Shown here in pieces: positions 1-8,811 of a stretch of DNA of 24,312 bases. Position numbers and translations under genes: made by a program. Position 1 is the first letter of the stretch. Each line of letters starts with the position of its first letter. Below the pieces are notes generated by a model. It was not told the origin of the DNA, searched no databases, and was given only the letters and a program-made list of their open reading frames with translations. This stretch comes from a virus: positions 1-24,312 of the IMG/VR virus record IMGVR_UViG_3300025098_000275; one strand, written 5' to 3'.

Positions 1-137
1 ACTGGCTGTAAAATATTTTCACAAAGTGCTTTTAGTTTATCTATTTGATCTGCGTTAGGTTCGTTGTCTATACCCTTACGTATAGCCGTGTCTGATTTAG
101 TAAGCTCCTGAAGAGAAAAATTTCGCGATAATTGCAT
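1..137 (-). CDS. M15-family peptidase endolysin, N-terminal fragment
   Basis: The 45 visible codons from ATG at 137 read MQLSRNFSLQELTKSDTAIR, then KGIDN..PNADQIDKLKALCENILQPV, and run off the window. This matches the N-terminus of phage peptidase M15 (D-Ala-D-Ala carboxypeptidase-like) lysins, in which FSL.ELT.SDTA..KGI.N precedes the zinc-binding catalytic core. Such enzymes cut the peptide stems of peptidoglycan in the periplasm and release the phage. The zinc ligands (a SxHxxGxAxD motif and a later His) would lie beyond the edge and cannot be checked. The start sits 4 nt after the stop of the small membrane-protein gene, with no clear Shine-Dalgarno sequence, so translation is probably coupled. 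Placement directly after a holin-like gene supports a lysis role. Confidence 0.8.
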   Translation of the reverse strand, partial: MQLSRNFSLQELTKSDTAIRKGIDNEPNADQIDKLKALCENILQP

Positions 138-141
138 AGAT

Positions 142-321
142 TTATTTTGTGATATCTGAAAGTAAAATTAATAGCACGGCTCCCATACCGCCAACAATCC
201 AATACTCTAATCTTTTGATTCGTTCTTGCATTTCTTTTATTTGCTCAAACGTTTGCTTCTGCATTATTCTGCAAAGCTTCTCATGTGATTCTATTTTTTG
301 TAGTGCAGATTTTTTAGCCAT
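142..321 (-). CDS. XhlA/holin-like small membrane protein
   Basis: This 59-residue protein starts at ATG 321, 2 nt after the stop of the 1302-residue gene, with a GAGG Shine-Dalgarno sequence inside that gene's last codons. Residues 1-40 are charged and helical (MAKKSALQKIESHEKLCRIM, then QKQTFEQIKEMQERIKRLE), probably a coiled coil. Residues 41-56 (WIVGGMGAVLLILLSD) form one C-terminal membrane segment. This layout of N-terminal amphipathic coil plus one C-terminal membrane helix is that of haemolysin XhlA-like phage proteins, which act with holins or endolysins. It lies just before an M15 lysin, so a role in membrane permeabilisation is likely. A spanin is less likely because there is no lipobox. 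Confidence 0.7.
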   Translation of the reverse strand: MAKKSALQKIESHEKLCRIMQKQTFEQIKEMQERIKRLEYWIVGGMGAVLLILLSDITK

Positions 322-323
322 AA

Positions 324-3300
324 TTATCCTCGTCCAAACAGTATTTCTAATTTTTGTTGTGTTGTCAAGCTAGAATATGACCCTGCTGCATTAGGGTTAT
401 TTACAATATTAGCATCAATACTTGGTAAATTTAATGATGTTGGTGTTGCAGGTGTGTCTTGCATAATAGGTAGTAATGGATTTTCTATAAATGGAAACTC
501 AGGTTCTAATAACGATGTTCTAGCTAACTGTTGTTGTATATTTCCAAGTGCGGTTAGTGCAGAAATTAATGGATTAGGTTCACCGATCTTTGCTGCGTTT
601 TCTGCAAATGCTTGTTGTAATTCTGATGATATATTTATTGGTCTAAATATATTTTGTTCTATAGACCCAACTTCTACACCAGATAATCTATCTGTAGAGT
701 TTCTTAGTCCTGATTGTGTAATTCCTAAAGTTCTTGCTGCATCTAAATCTAATTTAAAATTTTTTCTTACACCAAATAAAGCTCTGTTTGCATTTAAATA
801 TGCATCTACAATTTCACTTGGATCAATTGGTCCACCACGTAAAGCTTCTCTAGTAAACAACTGTCTAGATTCCCTTACACCTCTTTGATAGTTTGCAACT
901 TTAAATTTTAAAGTTCTATCTGGATTGACCGCTACAGATCTAAAACCAAACAAACCTGCAAACTCATCACCAAATTCATATGTTTGTCCAAACTTATCTA
1001 TTTTACCTTTTTGTAAAACGTCAACAGACTCAATAGATTGATCTAATCTTTTTAATTGATTAAGTGAGAATGGCATCTGTGCCTCTACTAGGTGAGCCAT
1101 AATTTTATATGCTTTGTCACCAGACGTATCTTGTGGATTAAATACTTGGAAACCATCTCTAGTTCTACCACCTCTAGCTATAATATCTGTTACTGCTTCT
1201 GTCCAAATAGACTCTGATATAAATGGCTGTGCAAATTCTTTCATAGATCCAAACATACCTGCAATAAAATCATCCATCATACCATCTTCATCTGTTCTAC
1301 CATCAGCTACTTGGTTTAAAATAGTTTGAATGGGTCTAACTAAAGTATCGTATGCATTAGCATGACTAAAATCTACGTATTTAAAATTACCTTCTTCGTC
1401 TTTTATTGGTAGTAGCGTTGAGTTTTTTGACCAGTCAGCTACATATCTTCTAAGAGCTTCTCGCTCTTCATCTGTTACATCATAGATAGCAGCAAATGCT
1501 TCTGCTGTTGCAGCTGGTACAGCTATTGTAGTTGCACCCATACCAAATAATCTAGTGTACCCTATCGATTGAAAAGGTTTTACTTTTGTACCGTCAGGTA
1601 AAATTATTTCTTCGTTTATTTCTTTAAGACCACGTCTTATAATATTAGTACCTGTTCTAGCTATTTCTGCAGGGAATGATACAAAGTTACCAATAGGTAG
1701 TTTTCTTAAACCTTTTACAAAGTCAGATACGTAATCATAGTTAGGCACATTATTTTTAATTATATCTGCTGCTTCTCTTTTCAAGAAGTTATCATCAAAC
1801 ACTTGTTCAATACCATTTCTTGTAAACGATTGTCCTTTTACTAAACCTTTAGCTGTAAGACTTTTTTCTAATCTAGATTTTTCCATGGCCCATGATGCTA
1901 TTTTCCAGAAGTCATCCTCAGCTGTGTATAAATCTTGTGACACTGATTTTAATTTTGACAATGGTTTTAACAACATTCTAAATCCTTTGTCTGCCGTCAT
2001 TGTTTCACCAAAGTTTACATCTTCTAATAGTCTTGTTAGGTCCCCCAATCTTACGTTAGAGTTTACAACACCAAGCTCTAGTAGTTCTTCGTATAAATCG
2101 TTTTGTTGTCTTGTGCCTTTTAGTGGTGTTTGTAATGCTTGGTATGCTTGTTTAATAGCGGCTTGATCAGGTATGATACCATTTGCTGTAGCAAAAAAAC
2201 TAGCACTAACAAAGTTTCTCATGTGTGTTACCGGTGATAAAATTGTTTTAGCTACTTGTGATAGACCCTTTGGATATAAAACTAAACTCTGATACAGCTG
2301 ACCCAACATCCCCGGATCCTGTTGCTGTAGTCCTGTATCTTTTAATGCCTTAGCGACACCAGGTCTTGCAAAAAACTGTGACTCTGAGAAGGGGTTAGTT
2401 GCACCCATAGCAACATTACCTTTATCTAATACTTCTTTTTTAACACCCTTACCTGCATCAACAGTCAGTCTTTTAGCAGGATCAATAACTTCTACCATCT
2501 GATAATCTGTACCAAATAATTCCCTAGCTTCGTCTTCACTTCTAGCTAAGAAAGGTTTTGTATTACTTTGTCCTGATCTAAATAGTTCTGAAACTTCATC
2601 ATTCTTTTTTAATAAGTCTCTGTAAAACATATTACGTCTTGTAAGCATAGACAGTTTTGCAGTGGCACCTATAATTGTTTGCATAGGATTTCTTTGTTTA
2701 CCAAACAATTCTTCAAATACTTCTCTGTCTGCTTTTGATTTTATTTCACCAATAGATACAAGAGGTTGTGCAACTCTTCTTTTTAATGTTTCATCTAATA
2801 CAGTTTTGTTAACAAAAAAATCTGGTACTTTAAATATAACATCAGATGGTTTATCTAATCTAAAACCTTTTGGAAGGTTAGGGTCTTTTAATGCATTGGC
2901 TACTATTTCTTCTGCCTGTAGATCTGTTATTGGTTTTCCTGCTTCATCAGCACTTTGTTTAAATACTGTTTTAGCTCTTTCAATTGCTTCTCTCGTAGGT
3001 GTGTATGCAAAGAAAGGTAGTATACTTTTGTTTTGAAATACATCATACGTTGCACCAATATAGTTTTTAAATTTGTTACCAAATAATTTTTTAAATTCTT
3101 GTATTTCGTTTTTACCTAATGTTCTTCCTAGATTAGAAAATAGATCAGCCCACTTATCTCTAATAGTTGTAAGGCTGCCAAATATAGTTCCCATAGTTTC
3201 TTCATCTACTTTTAAGTCTTGTAGTTTTTTAAGTAATGCTTCTTTTTTTGTTTGATCTAGTGCACCAAACTTTGCATAACCAAGATCATCTATTTGTGCG

Positions 3301-4232
3301 TCACCTGACAACAACAGATCGTTAATATCTTTTAATAATGCATCTCTTTGTTTTTGACTGGTTCTGTTAGCTATGTTTCTAAACGGTGGAAATATTTTAT
3401 CGATAGCTATATCTAATTCTCTAGATATATTTTTTGCTTTTACAGCGTCAGCAGATCTTTCACCAATGTTAGTTCTTTCAATATCAAAAAACTCTTGAGT
3501 CTTACCACTCCTTGCCCTGAACCCTTGTGCAATTTTATCTATAAATCTATCTATCTTATCGTTTGAATCTGTAATGTTTTTATTTCGATCAGTTAATCTT
3601 TTAATAACTTTCCCTGTGCCGCTAATAATACCAGTAAACAACGCACCTTCTGTACCAAACTTAACCCTGTTTAATAAATCTGTTAACGGGTCATCAGATT
3701 CTCTATCTATTTCTGTGGGTCCACCAATTAAATCACCGAACGTACCTATCTGCTCTACGTCACCAACAAACGCTGCCTCACCAACACCACCTCCTAACGC
3801 ACCACCAATAAATCTATTTGTTTTACCTTTAGTATTTAATTCTAAAACATCGTCAGCTAATTTTTTTACTTCACCCGAAGGTTTAAAATACTTACCAGTT
3901 TTTGCAGCTTTCATTGCATCAACTGCTATCTTTGACCCAACTCTAAAACCTGCAGTAGCCGGTATACCAATGTTAACTAATGCTTCTGTTATCTGACCAG
4001 CTATAGTTGCTTCTGCTTTCTCATCTAGTGTTGTAAGATCATCAAAGAATGCCTCAACTCTAGCCGCTCTGTTTTGATCAACACCTAAATCTAATAGTGT
4101 TGCACCTAATGAAAAGAAACCTTTTGGTATTGCAAGAAGACCAGAACCTACACCAGCAAGTACAGATTCAATTGTACCTACTTTATTATTATCGTTTGAT
4201 TCCGCTAATATTAGTTCTCGTGCAGAAGCCAT
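324..4232 (-). CDS. Very large internal virion / ejection-type protein (1302 aa)
   Basis: This is the largest gene in the window. It starts at ATG 4232 just after the 437-aa gene stops at 4242. Residues 24-50 are hydrophobic and glycine-rich (GVGSGLLAIPKGFFSLGATL), followed by VDQNRAARVEAFFDDLTTLD, a signature I associate with marine-phage proteins of this size. Another Ala/Gly-rich hydrophobic stretch lies near residues 890-915 (GMGATTIAVPAATAEAFAA). The rest is mostly helical and charged. I see no lytic transglycosylase or peptidase motif. Its size, its position as the last structural gene before lysis, and membrane-active-looking stretches suggest an internal core or DNA-ejection protein with a role like T7 gp16. 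That is inferred from context, not from a recognised domain. Confidence 0.65.
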   Translation of the reverse strand: MASARELILAESNDNNKVGTIESVLAGVGSGLLAIPKGFFSLGATLLDLGVDQNRAARVEAFFDDLTTLDEKAEATIAGQITEALVNIGIPATAGFRVGSKIAVDAMKAAKTGKYFKPSGEVKKLADDVLELNTKGKTNRFIGGALGGGVGEAAFVGDVEQIGTFGDLIGGPTEIDRESDDPLTDLLNRVKFGTEGALFTGIISGTGKVIKRLTDRNKNITDSNDKIDRFIDKIAQGFRARSGKTQEFFDIERTNIGERSADAVKAKNISRELDIAIDKIFPPFRNIANRTSQKQRDALLKDINDLLLSGDAQIDDLGYAKFGALDQTKKEALLKKLQDLKVDEETMGTIFGSLTTIRDKWADLFSNLGRTLGKNEIQEFKKLFGNKFKNYIGATYDVFQNKSILPFFAYTPTREAIERAKTVFKQSADEAGKPITDLQAEEIVANALKDPNLPKGFRLDKPSDVIFKVPDFFVNKTVLDETLKRRVAQPLVSIGEIKSKADREVFEELFGKQRNPMQTIIGATAKLSMLTRRNMFYRDLLKKNDEVSELFRSGQSNTKPFLARSEDEARELFGTDYQMVEVIDPAKRLTVDAGKGVKKEVLDKGNVAMGATNPFSESQFFARPGVAKALKDTGLQQQDPGMLGQLYQSLVLYPKGLSQVAKTILSPVTHMRNFVSASFFATANGIIPDQAAIKQAYQALQTPLKGTRQQNDLYEELLELGVVNSNVRLGDLTRLLEDVNFGETMTADKGFRMLLKPLSKLKSVSQDLYTAEDDFWKIASWAMEKSRLEKSLTAKGLVKGQSFTRNGIEQVFDDNFLKREAADIIKNNVPNYDYVSDFVKGLRKLPIGNFVSFPAEIARTGTNIIRRGLKEINEEIILPDGTKVKPFQSIGYTRLFGMGATTIAVPAATAEAFAAIYDVTDEEREALRRYVADWSKNSTLLPIKDEEGNFKYVDFSHANAYDTLVRPIQTILNQVADGRTDEDGMMDDFIAGMFGSMKEFAQPFISESIWTEAVTDIIARGGRTRDGFQVFNPQDTSGDKAYKIMAHLVEAQMPFSLNQLKRLDQSIESVDVLQKGKIDKFGQTYEFGDEFAGLFGFRSVAVNPDRTLKFKVANYQRGVRESRQLFTREALRGGPIDPSEIVDAYLNANRALFGVRKNFKLDLDAARTLGITQSGLRNSTDRLSGVEVGSIEQNIFRPINISSELQQAFAENAAKIGEPNPLISALTALGNIQQQLARTSLLEPEFPFIENPLLPIMQDTPATPTSLNLPSIDANIVNNPNAAGSYSSLTTQQKLEILFGRG

Positions 4233-4241
4233 GAGTTACTC

Positions 4242-5555
4242 CTAACCTGTGATACTATCTAAGTCTATTGGAAATACCGAACCATCTTGAACTTTAAAAG
4301 CTTTTTTGTTGACTACATACGTACCATTATCTAATCCACCATAGTTTTCTGTTAGATAATCTATTTCGTCTTTACCTTCATTATTCTTTTCCCATTTTTG
4401 AAACTTGTCGTCTGGGAAAGTAAAGTCAACATCTGTACCTTTAGATTGTAGTATGCTTGTTAATGTATTACTTGTTACTAAATTTTTACCACTTATTTCA
4501 GCTGTTGCAAGAACATCAGCTGCAGAACTACCTTTTAAATCTTTTTGTATTTTTGCAGTGGCTGCTTTTTTATATGCAAGATCGACTGCAGCAGATGGAT
4601 CATTTGCTTTAATATCTTTTTCAATTTCACCTTTAAGAACTGCAGCATCAATTTGTTTTTTAAGAGCAGAAGATTTATCTAAGTTTTGAGATATAGCACC
4701 TATTAATTGTGATTGTAAACTACCCGATTTGATAGCTCCTTTTAGGTCTCCACCTTCTTGTTGTATAATTTTACTTGCATCAATTAATGAATCGTAAACA
4801 GATTCTTTATTCATCTTATCTATACCCATTAATTTGTAGTATCTATCTTTTGTTGCTTGGATTCTGTCTTCGTTTATTTCTTGTTTTGTACCTTCTCCAG
4901 TTCCACTTACATTAGGTGTAGTTACAACTTTAGTTTTACCTTCTTCTTTTGTTCCACGTTTTAATCCAGTTTTATCACCTTCTGGTACTTTTGGTTGTTT
5001 AGGTTTGAATGGGTCAAATCTTTCACCCGGTACTAAAAAATTTGCAACACCTTTAGCACCTTCTGCTAACAAGGGTCCACCAATTCTTGCAGCATCATAA
5101 CCTAAACTAGGTGCTGATAATGTTAAAATTGGATTTTGTTTTGCAAAAGAACCTATTCTAAAACCAACGCTTTCAGGACGAGTAGCCATAGGTAAACCAA
5201 TACCTTTATTAATTCTTGCTAAATCTTTTACTCTATCGACAAATCCTAATTTACCTGGAGTAGCACCAAATCCTCTAGCTGCTTTAAAACCTCTAGCTAT
5301 AGCTGGCCCAGCAATTCTAGCAGCAGCAAGACCTGCTCTACCTATATTTAAAGCTCCAAGACCAGCAGCATATAAAGCAGGTATAAAATGATGCTCTCTA
5401 CCTTCTGAATCTTTTAAAGGGTGGGCTCCGGCTAGTAGTGGTGATTGTTTACCACCAACGATATTACCATCTTTCTTTGGCTCTCTCATACCGTCCATGA
5501 TACCCTCTTTGATAGGGCCGCCGTATCTAAACATTGGTCTATTTAATGTTTTCAT
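4242..5555 (-). CDS. Predicted internal virion protein with N-terminal RYGGPIKEGIM motif
   Basis: The 437-residue protein begins MKTLNRPMFRYGGPIKEGIM, followed by DGMREPKKDGN, an N-terminal signature I associate with marine-phage virion genes. Residues 58-95 are Ala/Gly-rich and hydrophobic (LYAAGLGALNIGRAGLAAAR). Residues 180-235 are Lys/Pro/Gly-rich and look disordered. Residues 235-370 are helical and charged, and the C-terminus (residues 375-437) is a small alpha/beta-like segment. No enzymatic motif is visible. It lies 3 nt after the stop of the 264-aa gene and just before the 1302-aa gene, so a role in the internal core or ejection assembly is likely. The exact function is unknown. Confidence 0.6.
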   Translation of the reverse strand: MKTLNRPMFRYGGPIKEGIMDGMREPKKDGNIVGGKQSPLLAGAHPLKDSEGREHHFIPALYAAGLGALNIGRAGLAAARIAGPAIARGFKAARGFGATPGKLGFVDRVKDLARINKGIGLPMATRPESVGFRIGSFAKQNPILTLSAPSLGYDAARIGGPLLAEGAKGVANFLVPGERFDPFKPKQPKVPEGDKTGLKRGTKEEGKTKVVTTPNVSGTGEGTKQEINEDRIQATKDRYYKLMGIDKMNKESVYDSLIDASKIIQQEGGDLKGAIKSGSLQSQLIGAISQNLDKSSALKKQIDAAVLKGEIEKDIKANDPSAAVDLAYKKAATAKIQKDLKGSSAADVLATAEISGKNLVTSNTLTSILQSKGTDVDFTFPDDKFQKWEKNNEGKDEIDYLTENYGGLDNGTYVVNKKAFKVQDGSVFPIDLDSITG

Positions 5556-5558
5556 ATA

Positions 5559-6353
5559 CTATCCGTATAATTTACCAAACAATCCTGCGATACCCATAGC
5601 TGTACTTAAACCTGTACCAAATGGACTAGATCCACCTGAAGTAGGTAATGGTGCAGCAGGTGCAAATCCAGCTAATTGACCTAAACCACCTCCGTATTGT
5701 TGGAGTCTTCCCATAGGCTCGTAAGCTGCAGTTCTATTAGCATCAGCTTGTGCTTGTAATCGTTGTTGATTTAATCCTTGTCTAAATGCTCCAAGGTTAC
5801 CTAGTGAAGCTACGTCTCCAGATAAACCAGATCTTTGAAAATTAGATAGTGCAAATTGATTTTGTAAAGCTGCTTGTCTTCTTTGTGTAGCATCTTGAAA
5901 ACCTTGTTGTAATAAATTAGCCGCGATTCCTGATCTATTAGCAGTAGAGTCAGCCATGAACTGTCCTTGTAAAGCACCTGTTCTACCACCACCAAATGCA
6001 CCTTGTGCTATTGCAGAGTCTTTAATGTTTTGCATACCAGCATTTCTTGATAAGTCATACTGTCTTAATGTTTCATCAATAACAGCTCCTTGATATGGAG
6101 ACATAAAAGATGAAATAGATCCAGGTCCAGTTCCTGCACCTGTTCCTGCAAATTGTTGTGCCTGTTGTAAGAACGGTTTATAACCACCAATACCTGACGT
6201 TGCAAGGTTGATTGCTTGTGTCTGTAAAGGATCTTCACCTGCAACAAAATTTGAACCAGTAAATGTACTAGTATCAATAGGTACAGATGTTGCTGCCGTT
6301 AATTGAGTTGCGTAATCTTGTGCTGCCTGTTGTAAATAATCTGGTAATGCCAT
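5559..6353 (-). CDS. Predicted internal virion / ejection-associated protein, Gln/Ala-rich
   Basis: This 264-residue protein is coupled to the upstream gene by a TAATG overlap at 6353. Residues 83-95 (FMSPYQGAVIDET) and 116-130 (AQGAFGGGRTGALQG) are landmarks of a phage family usually found among internal or injection proteins. In that family a helical, Gln/Arg-rich middle follows, here residues 98-175. The C-terminal 35 residues are Gly/Pro/Ser-rich and end in a hydrophobic segment (GLSTAMGIAGLFGKLYG) that could associate with a membrane. Neighbours of the same character on both sides support a place in the virion interior. The family call rests on remembered motifs, and no catalytic function is suggested. 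Confidence 0.6.
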   Translation of the reverse strand: MALPDYLQQAAQDYATQLTAATSVPIDTSTFTGSNFVAGEDPLQTQAINLATSGIGGYKPFLQQAQQFAGTGAGTGPGSISSFMSPYQGAVIDETLRQYDLSRNAGMQNIKDSAIAQGAFGGGRTGALQGQFMADSTANRSGIAANLLQQGFQDATQRRQAALQNQFALSNFQRSGLSGDVASLGNLGAFRQGLNQQRLQAQADANRTAAYEPMGRLQQYGGGLGQLAGFAPAAPLPTSGGSSPFGTGLSTAMGIAGLFGKLYG

Positions 6354-7717
6354 TATGCTATTCTACTCTCCAACATTTGTGATTGATCGAACATTTCTTG
6401 TGCAGGGTTTTCCATACCCTGAGACTCTTCTGATATAGTACCACCTGCTTCCAGATTGTCCATCATATTTTGCATAACCTCAGCGCCTTGGTCTATGTCA
6501 CCTCCGCCTGCATTTCTTACAGCGTCTGCTGTAAATACAAATTCGTTCTTGCTAAGTCTAGCTGGCACATCGTCCGCTCTTTCCTCAGCTCCTAGTGGTA
6601 CAAAACCACCTTCTCTATAATCTTTTTCTAGACCTCCTAGGTCCATAATACCACCGTCTGCTTTTCTATTTCTTAAAGCGTCATAGATCATTCTTGATTC
6701 TTCATCCATCATACCGGTTTCTCCACCCGTATAATAATCTTGACTTGCTATAAAATCATCCGCACTTTTACTATTTATTCGTAGTCTTTGAGTAATTAAA
6801 TCCAAAGCTCCTTCATCTAATGCATTGATAATGTATTCACCATCTGCATCTTTAGTAATGTCATAACCTTCGTCAATTAAATCTTCCATTACTTTTACGG
6901 CTTTTCTTGACTTAGGTATTATAAAAACATCTTGACCAACAGCTTGTGCTTGTGGTCCAAAATCTGTCATAACGTCTTCGTCTCTAATACTTACATTTAT
7001 ATCTGCATCATCAAATAATGATTTAACTTTACCTACACCAGATTTAACCATCTCACCTATTTTTTGACCACCTTTTATAGCTAATCCGGGCAGTCCAAAT
7101 GCTGAGCCACCAAGTCTATAACCTATTCTACCACCATCAGCAGCGTAATAAGATCTTTGTACAGCTGACTTAGGAGGCATAAAATATAATGCAGAGTTTG
7201 TTGGATCTGAATAATATGCTTTAGCTCTATCTCTAACACCCTCTATTAATGGTAGTGGGTCACCAAATGGTATACTATCATCTGCTTCTTCTTCATCACC
7301 ACCCATAAAAAATGGTGCTGCGATAGCGCCTGCTCCTAGTGCTCCACCTAATATTCTAGGTATACTAAACTTAGCTCCTTCTTTACCACCTACTCTAAAT
7401 AAATCCCCAAGTGTACTAAATTTACCACCTGATCCAAGTAATGCACTTATTCCTCCGGTGTTTCCAAATATACCTTTTGCAGCTCCACCAAAACCAGCTC
7501 TACCAAGTAGACCGCCAAAACTTGTTCCAGGTATTCCAAAACCAGCTGCTGCTAATAGTGCAGTTTTACCTAATGGTGATTTAACAACTTTTTTAACAAC
7601 TTTTTTAGCTTTCTTAACTAATTTACCTAAAAAATAACCTTGTCTCGGCTCTTCTAGTGTCATGATACCACCACCAGCTCTAAGTTGTCTTTCCATATTC
7701 ATTCTTGAAATTGCCAT
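6353..7717 (-). CDS. Predicted virion protein with repeated GG-type linear motifs (454 aa)
   Basis: The start is MAISRMNMERQLRAGGGIMT, followed by a basic amphipathic stretch at residues 31-52 (GKLVKKAKKVVKKVVKSPLG) and a long Gly/Ala-rich hydrophobic region (52-140) with two likely membrane-interacting segments. A compact alpha/beta region lies at residues 262-313. Residues 353-425 carry ADGGIMDLGGLEKDYREGGF, then VPLGAEERADDVPARLSKNE, which I associate with marine-phage proteins. Short GG-centred motifs occur at residues 14-20, 193-204, 353-362 and 369-376. An acidic, Met-rich tail ends the protein. No enzyme motif is seen. An internal capsid or ejection role is inferred from neighbours and from the basic plus hydrophobic N-terminus. 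Confidence 0.6.
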   Translation of the reverse strand: MAISRMNMERQLRAGGGIMTLEEPRQGYFLGKLVKKAKKVVKKVVKSPLGKTALLAAAGFGIPGTSFGGLLGRAGFGGAAKGIFGNTGGISALLGSGGKFSTLGDLFRVGGKEGAKFSIPRILGGALGAGAIAAPFFMGGDEEEADDSIPFGDPLPLIEGVRDRAKAYYSDPTNSALYFMPPKSAVQRSYYAADGGRIGYRLGGSAFGLPGLAIKGGQKIGEMVKSGVGKVKSLFDDADINVSIRDEDVMTDFGPQAQAVGQDVFIIPKSRKAVKVMEDLIDEGYDITKDADGEYIINALDEGALDLITQRLRINSKSADDFIASQDYYTGGETGMMDEESRMIYDALRNRKADGGIMDLGGLEKDYREGGFVPLGAEERADDVPARLSKNEFVFTADAVRNAGGGDIDQGAEVMQNMMDNLEAGGTISEESQGMENPAQEMFDQSQMLESRIA

Positions 7718-7760
7718 AGTTTTACCTTTTTATAGTCTTTTTCTTACATAATCAATACGA

Positions 7761-8750
7761 TTATGGAACCATGTCCTCATCATTAATTCTTCCGTAAGGT
7801 GAGTTATCAAATTGCGGTGTTTGTGTTATACCAAAATTTAAATTAGAAATAAAACGGCTCAAAGGATTTTCACCTATTGGAGGTGCCTCTAAATAATCAT
7901 ACATCCCTGCATAAGGTCCATCTTGTACACCTGTTGATATTAAATCGTCAGTTGTTGTAATAAAATTTTTATTTTCTCCAGGATATCCTGTGCTTGTAAC
8001 AACATCATTTAATGGGTTAGGGCTAGCAGTAGTTGACAATGCTACTTCATTACCTAAATCATTCATATAAGTTGGATTTATTGATGTGATGCCTCTCATG
8101 TCATAAGTTGGCTGATCGAATGTTTTACCTAAACCAAATTTCTGTCCTAGTCCTCTTATAAGATTTCCAAAAAGACCGCCACTTGTAAGAAAGCCCATTA
8201 AACCACCGCCTCTTGTATTTCTCATAGACTGCCTTGCAAACATATTATCACGGTTATTTGCAAATGCTTTTGCTCTTGCCATTTCAGCAGGACTCACAGT
8301 ATTTTTACTATCAAAAAAACCTGGATTAACTCTTTGTCCACCACCTGCTGCAATAAATTGATTTCTATAATCGTCTAAACCTTTATCTCTAACTCCTGGT
8401 GGTAAGTTTGCACTTCCAGGACCTTCAGCTCTTGTGTTAGCTGTATTTAAACCTGCCTCTGCATCACTTGTTGCTGCACCAGACATACCTGTATCTTTAC
8501 TTGGATCTGGACCATCGAATGATCCATAACCATTTAAACTCATAATACCAGATGGTCCTCTGTTAACACCACCTTTTAATGATCCATGTAGATCTTTTTT
8601 AACAAGTAAATCTTTTTCTGCTTTTGTAATATACGCTAATTCTGTTTCAGGATGATTTGGACTAGATTTCCATTTTACAGGAGCTGTAACTTCTTTTTGT
8701 TTACCTAGGTAGTTTTGTACTCCGCCTTGTAATATTGGTTTTTTGGTCAC
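7761..8750 (-). CDS. Predicted virion protein, GTG start (329 aa)
   Basis: The only reasonable start is GTG at 8750, preceded by a GGAG Shine-Dalgarno sequence about 8 nt upstream; the next in-frame Met is near residue 70. The protein starts (M)TKKPILQGGVQNYLGKQKEV. It has NRGPSGIMSLNGYGSFDG at residues 63-80 and a low-complexity Gly/Ser/Asn/Pro linker to about residue 125. A helical stretch follows at 145-180, then a Gly/Phe-rich segment (GGGLMGFLTSGGLFGNLIRG) around 182-201. It resembles its downstream neighbours in composition and shares the GIM-type motif with them, so it is probably another virion-associated protein. I recognise no fold or enzyme. Confidence 0.55.
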   Translation of the reverse strand: MTKKPILQGGVQNYLGKQKEVTAPVKWKSSPNHPETELAYITKAEKDLLVKKDLHGSLKGGVNRGPSGIMSLNGYGSFDGPDPSKDTGMSGAATSDAEAGLNTANTRAEGPGSANLPPGVRDKGLDDYRNQFIAAGGGQRVNPGFFDSKNTVSPAEMARAKAFANNRDNMFARQSMRNTRGGGLMGFLTSGGLFGNLIRGLGQKFGLGKTFDQPTYDMRGITSINPTYMNDLGNEVALSTTASPNPLNDVVTSTGYPGENKNFITTTDDLISTGVQDGPYAGMYDYLEAPPIGENPLSRFISNLNFGITQTPQFDNSPYGRINDEDMVP

Positions 8751-8811
8751 CTTTATTTCTCCAAATAAATATAAGTTTTAAACAGGCGTAGATAACCTGA
8801 AATATCATACT

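Noticed and set aside
324-4232. A lytic transglycosylase or peptidase domain in the 1302-aa protein
   Set aside because: Expected for some ejection proteins, but no matching catalytic motif (E-S or HxxxH type) could be pointed to in the sequence.
7729-7755. TTGATT...TATAAA promoter before the 454-aa gene
   Set aside because: The spacer is only 15 bp and the transcript would start after the Shine-Dalgarno sequence.
7747-7765. CATAATC/GATTATG inverted repeat at the end of the 329-aa gene as a terminator
   Set aside because: On the minus strand it is followed by A-rich, not T-rich, sequence and the 7-bp stem is mostly A/T. It might still be a minor mRNA structure.
8751-8811. Weak CAGG...CCTG hairpin in the gap after the glycosyltransferases as a terminator
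   Set aside because: Only 4 bp of stem and a short, interrupted T-run.
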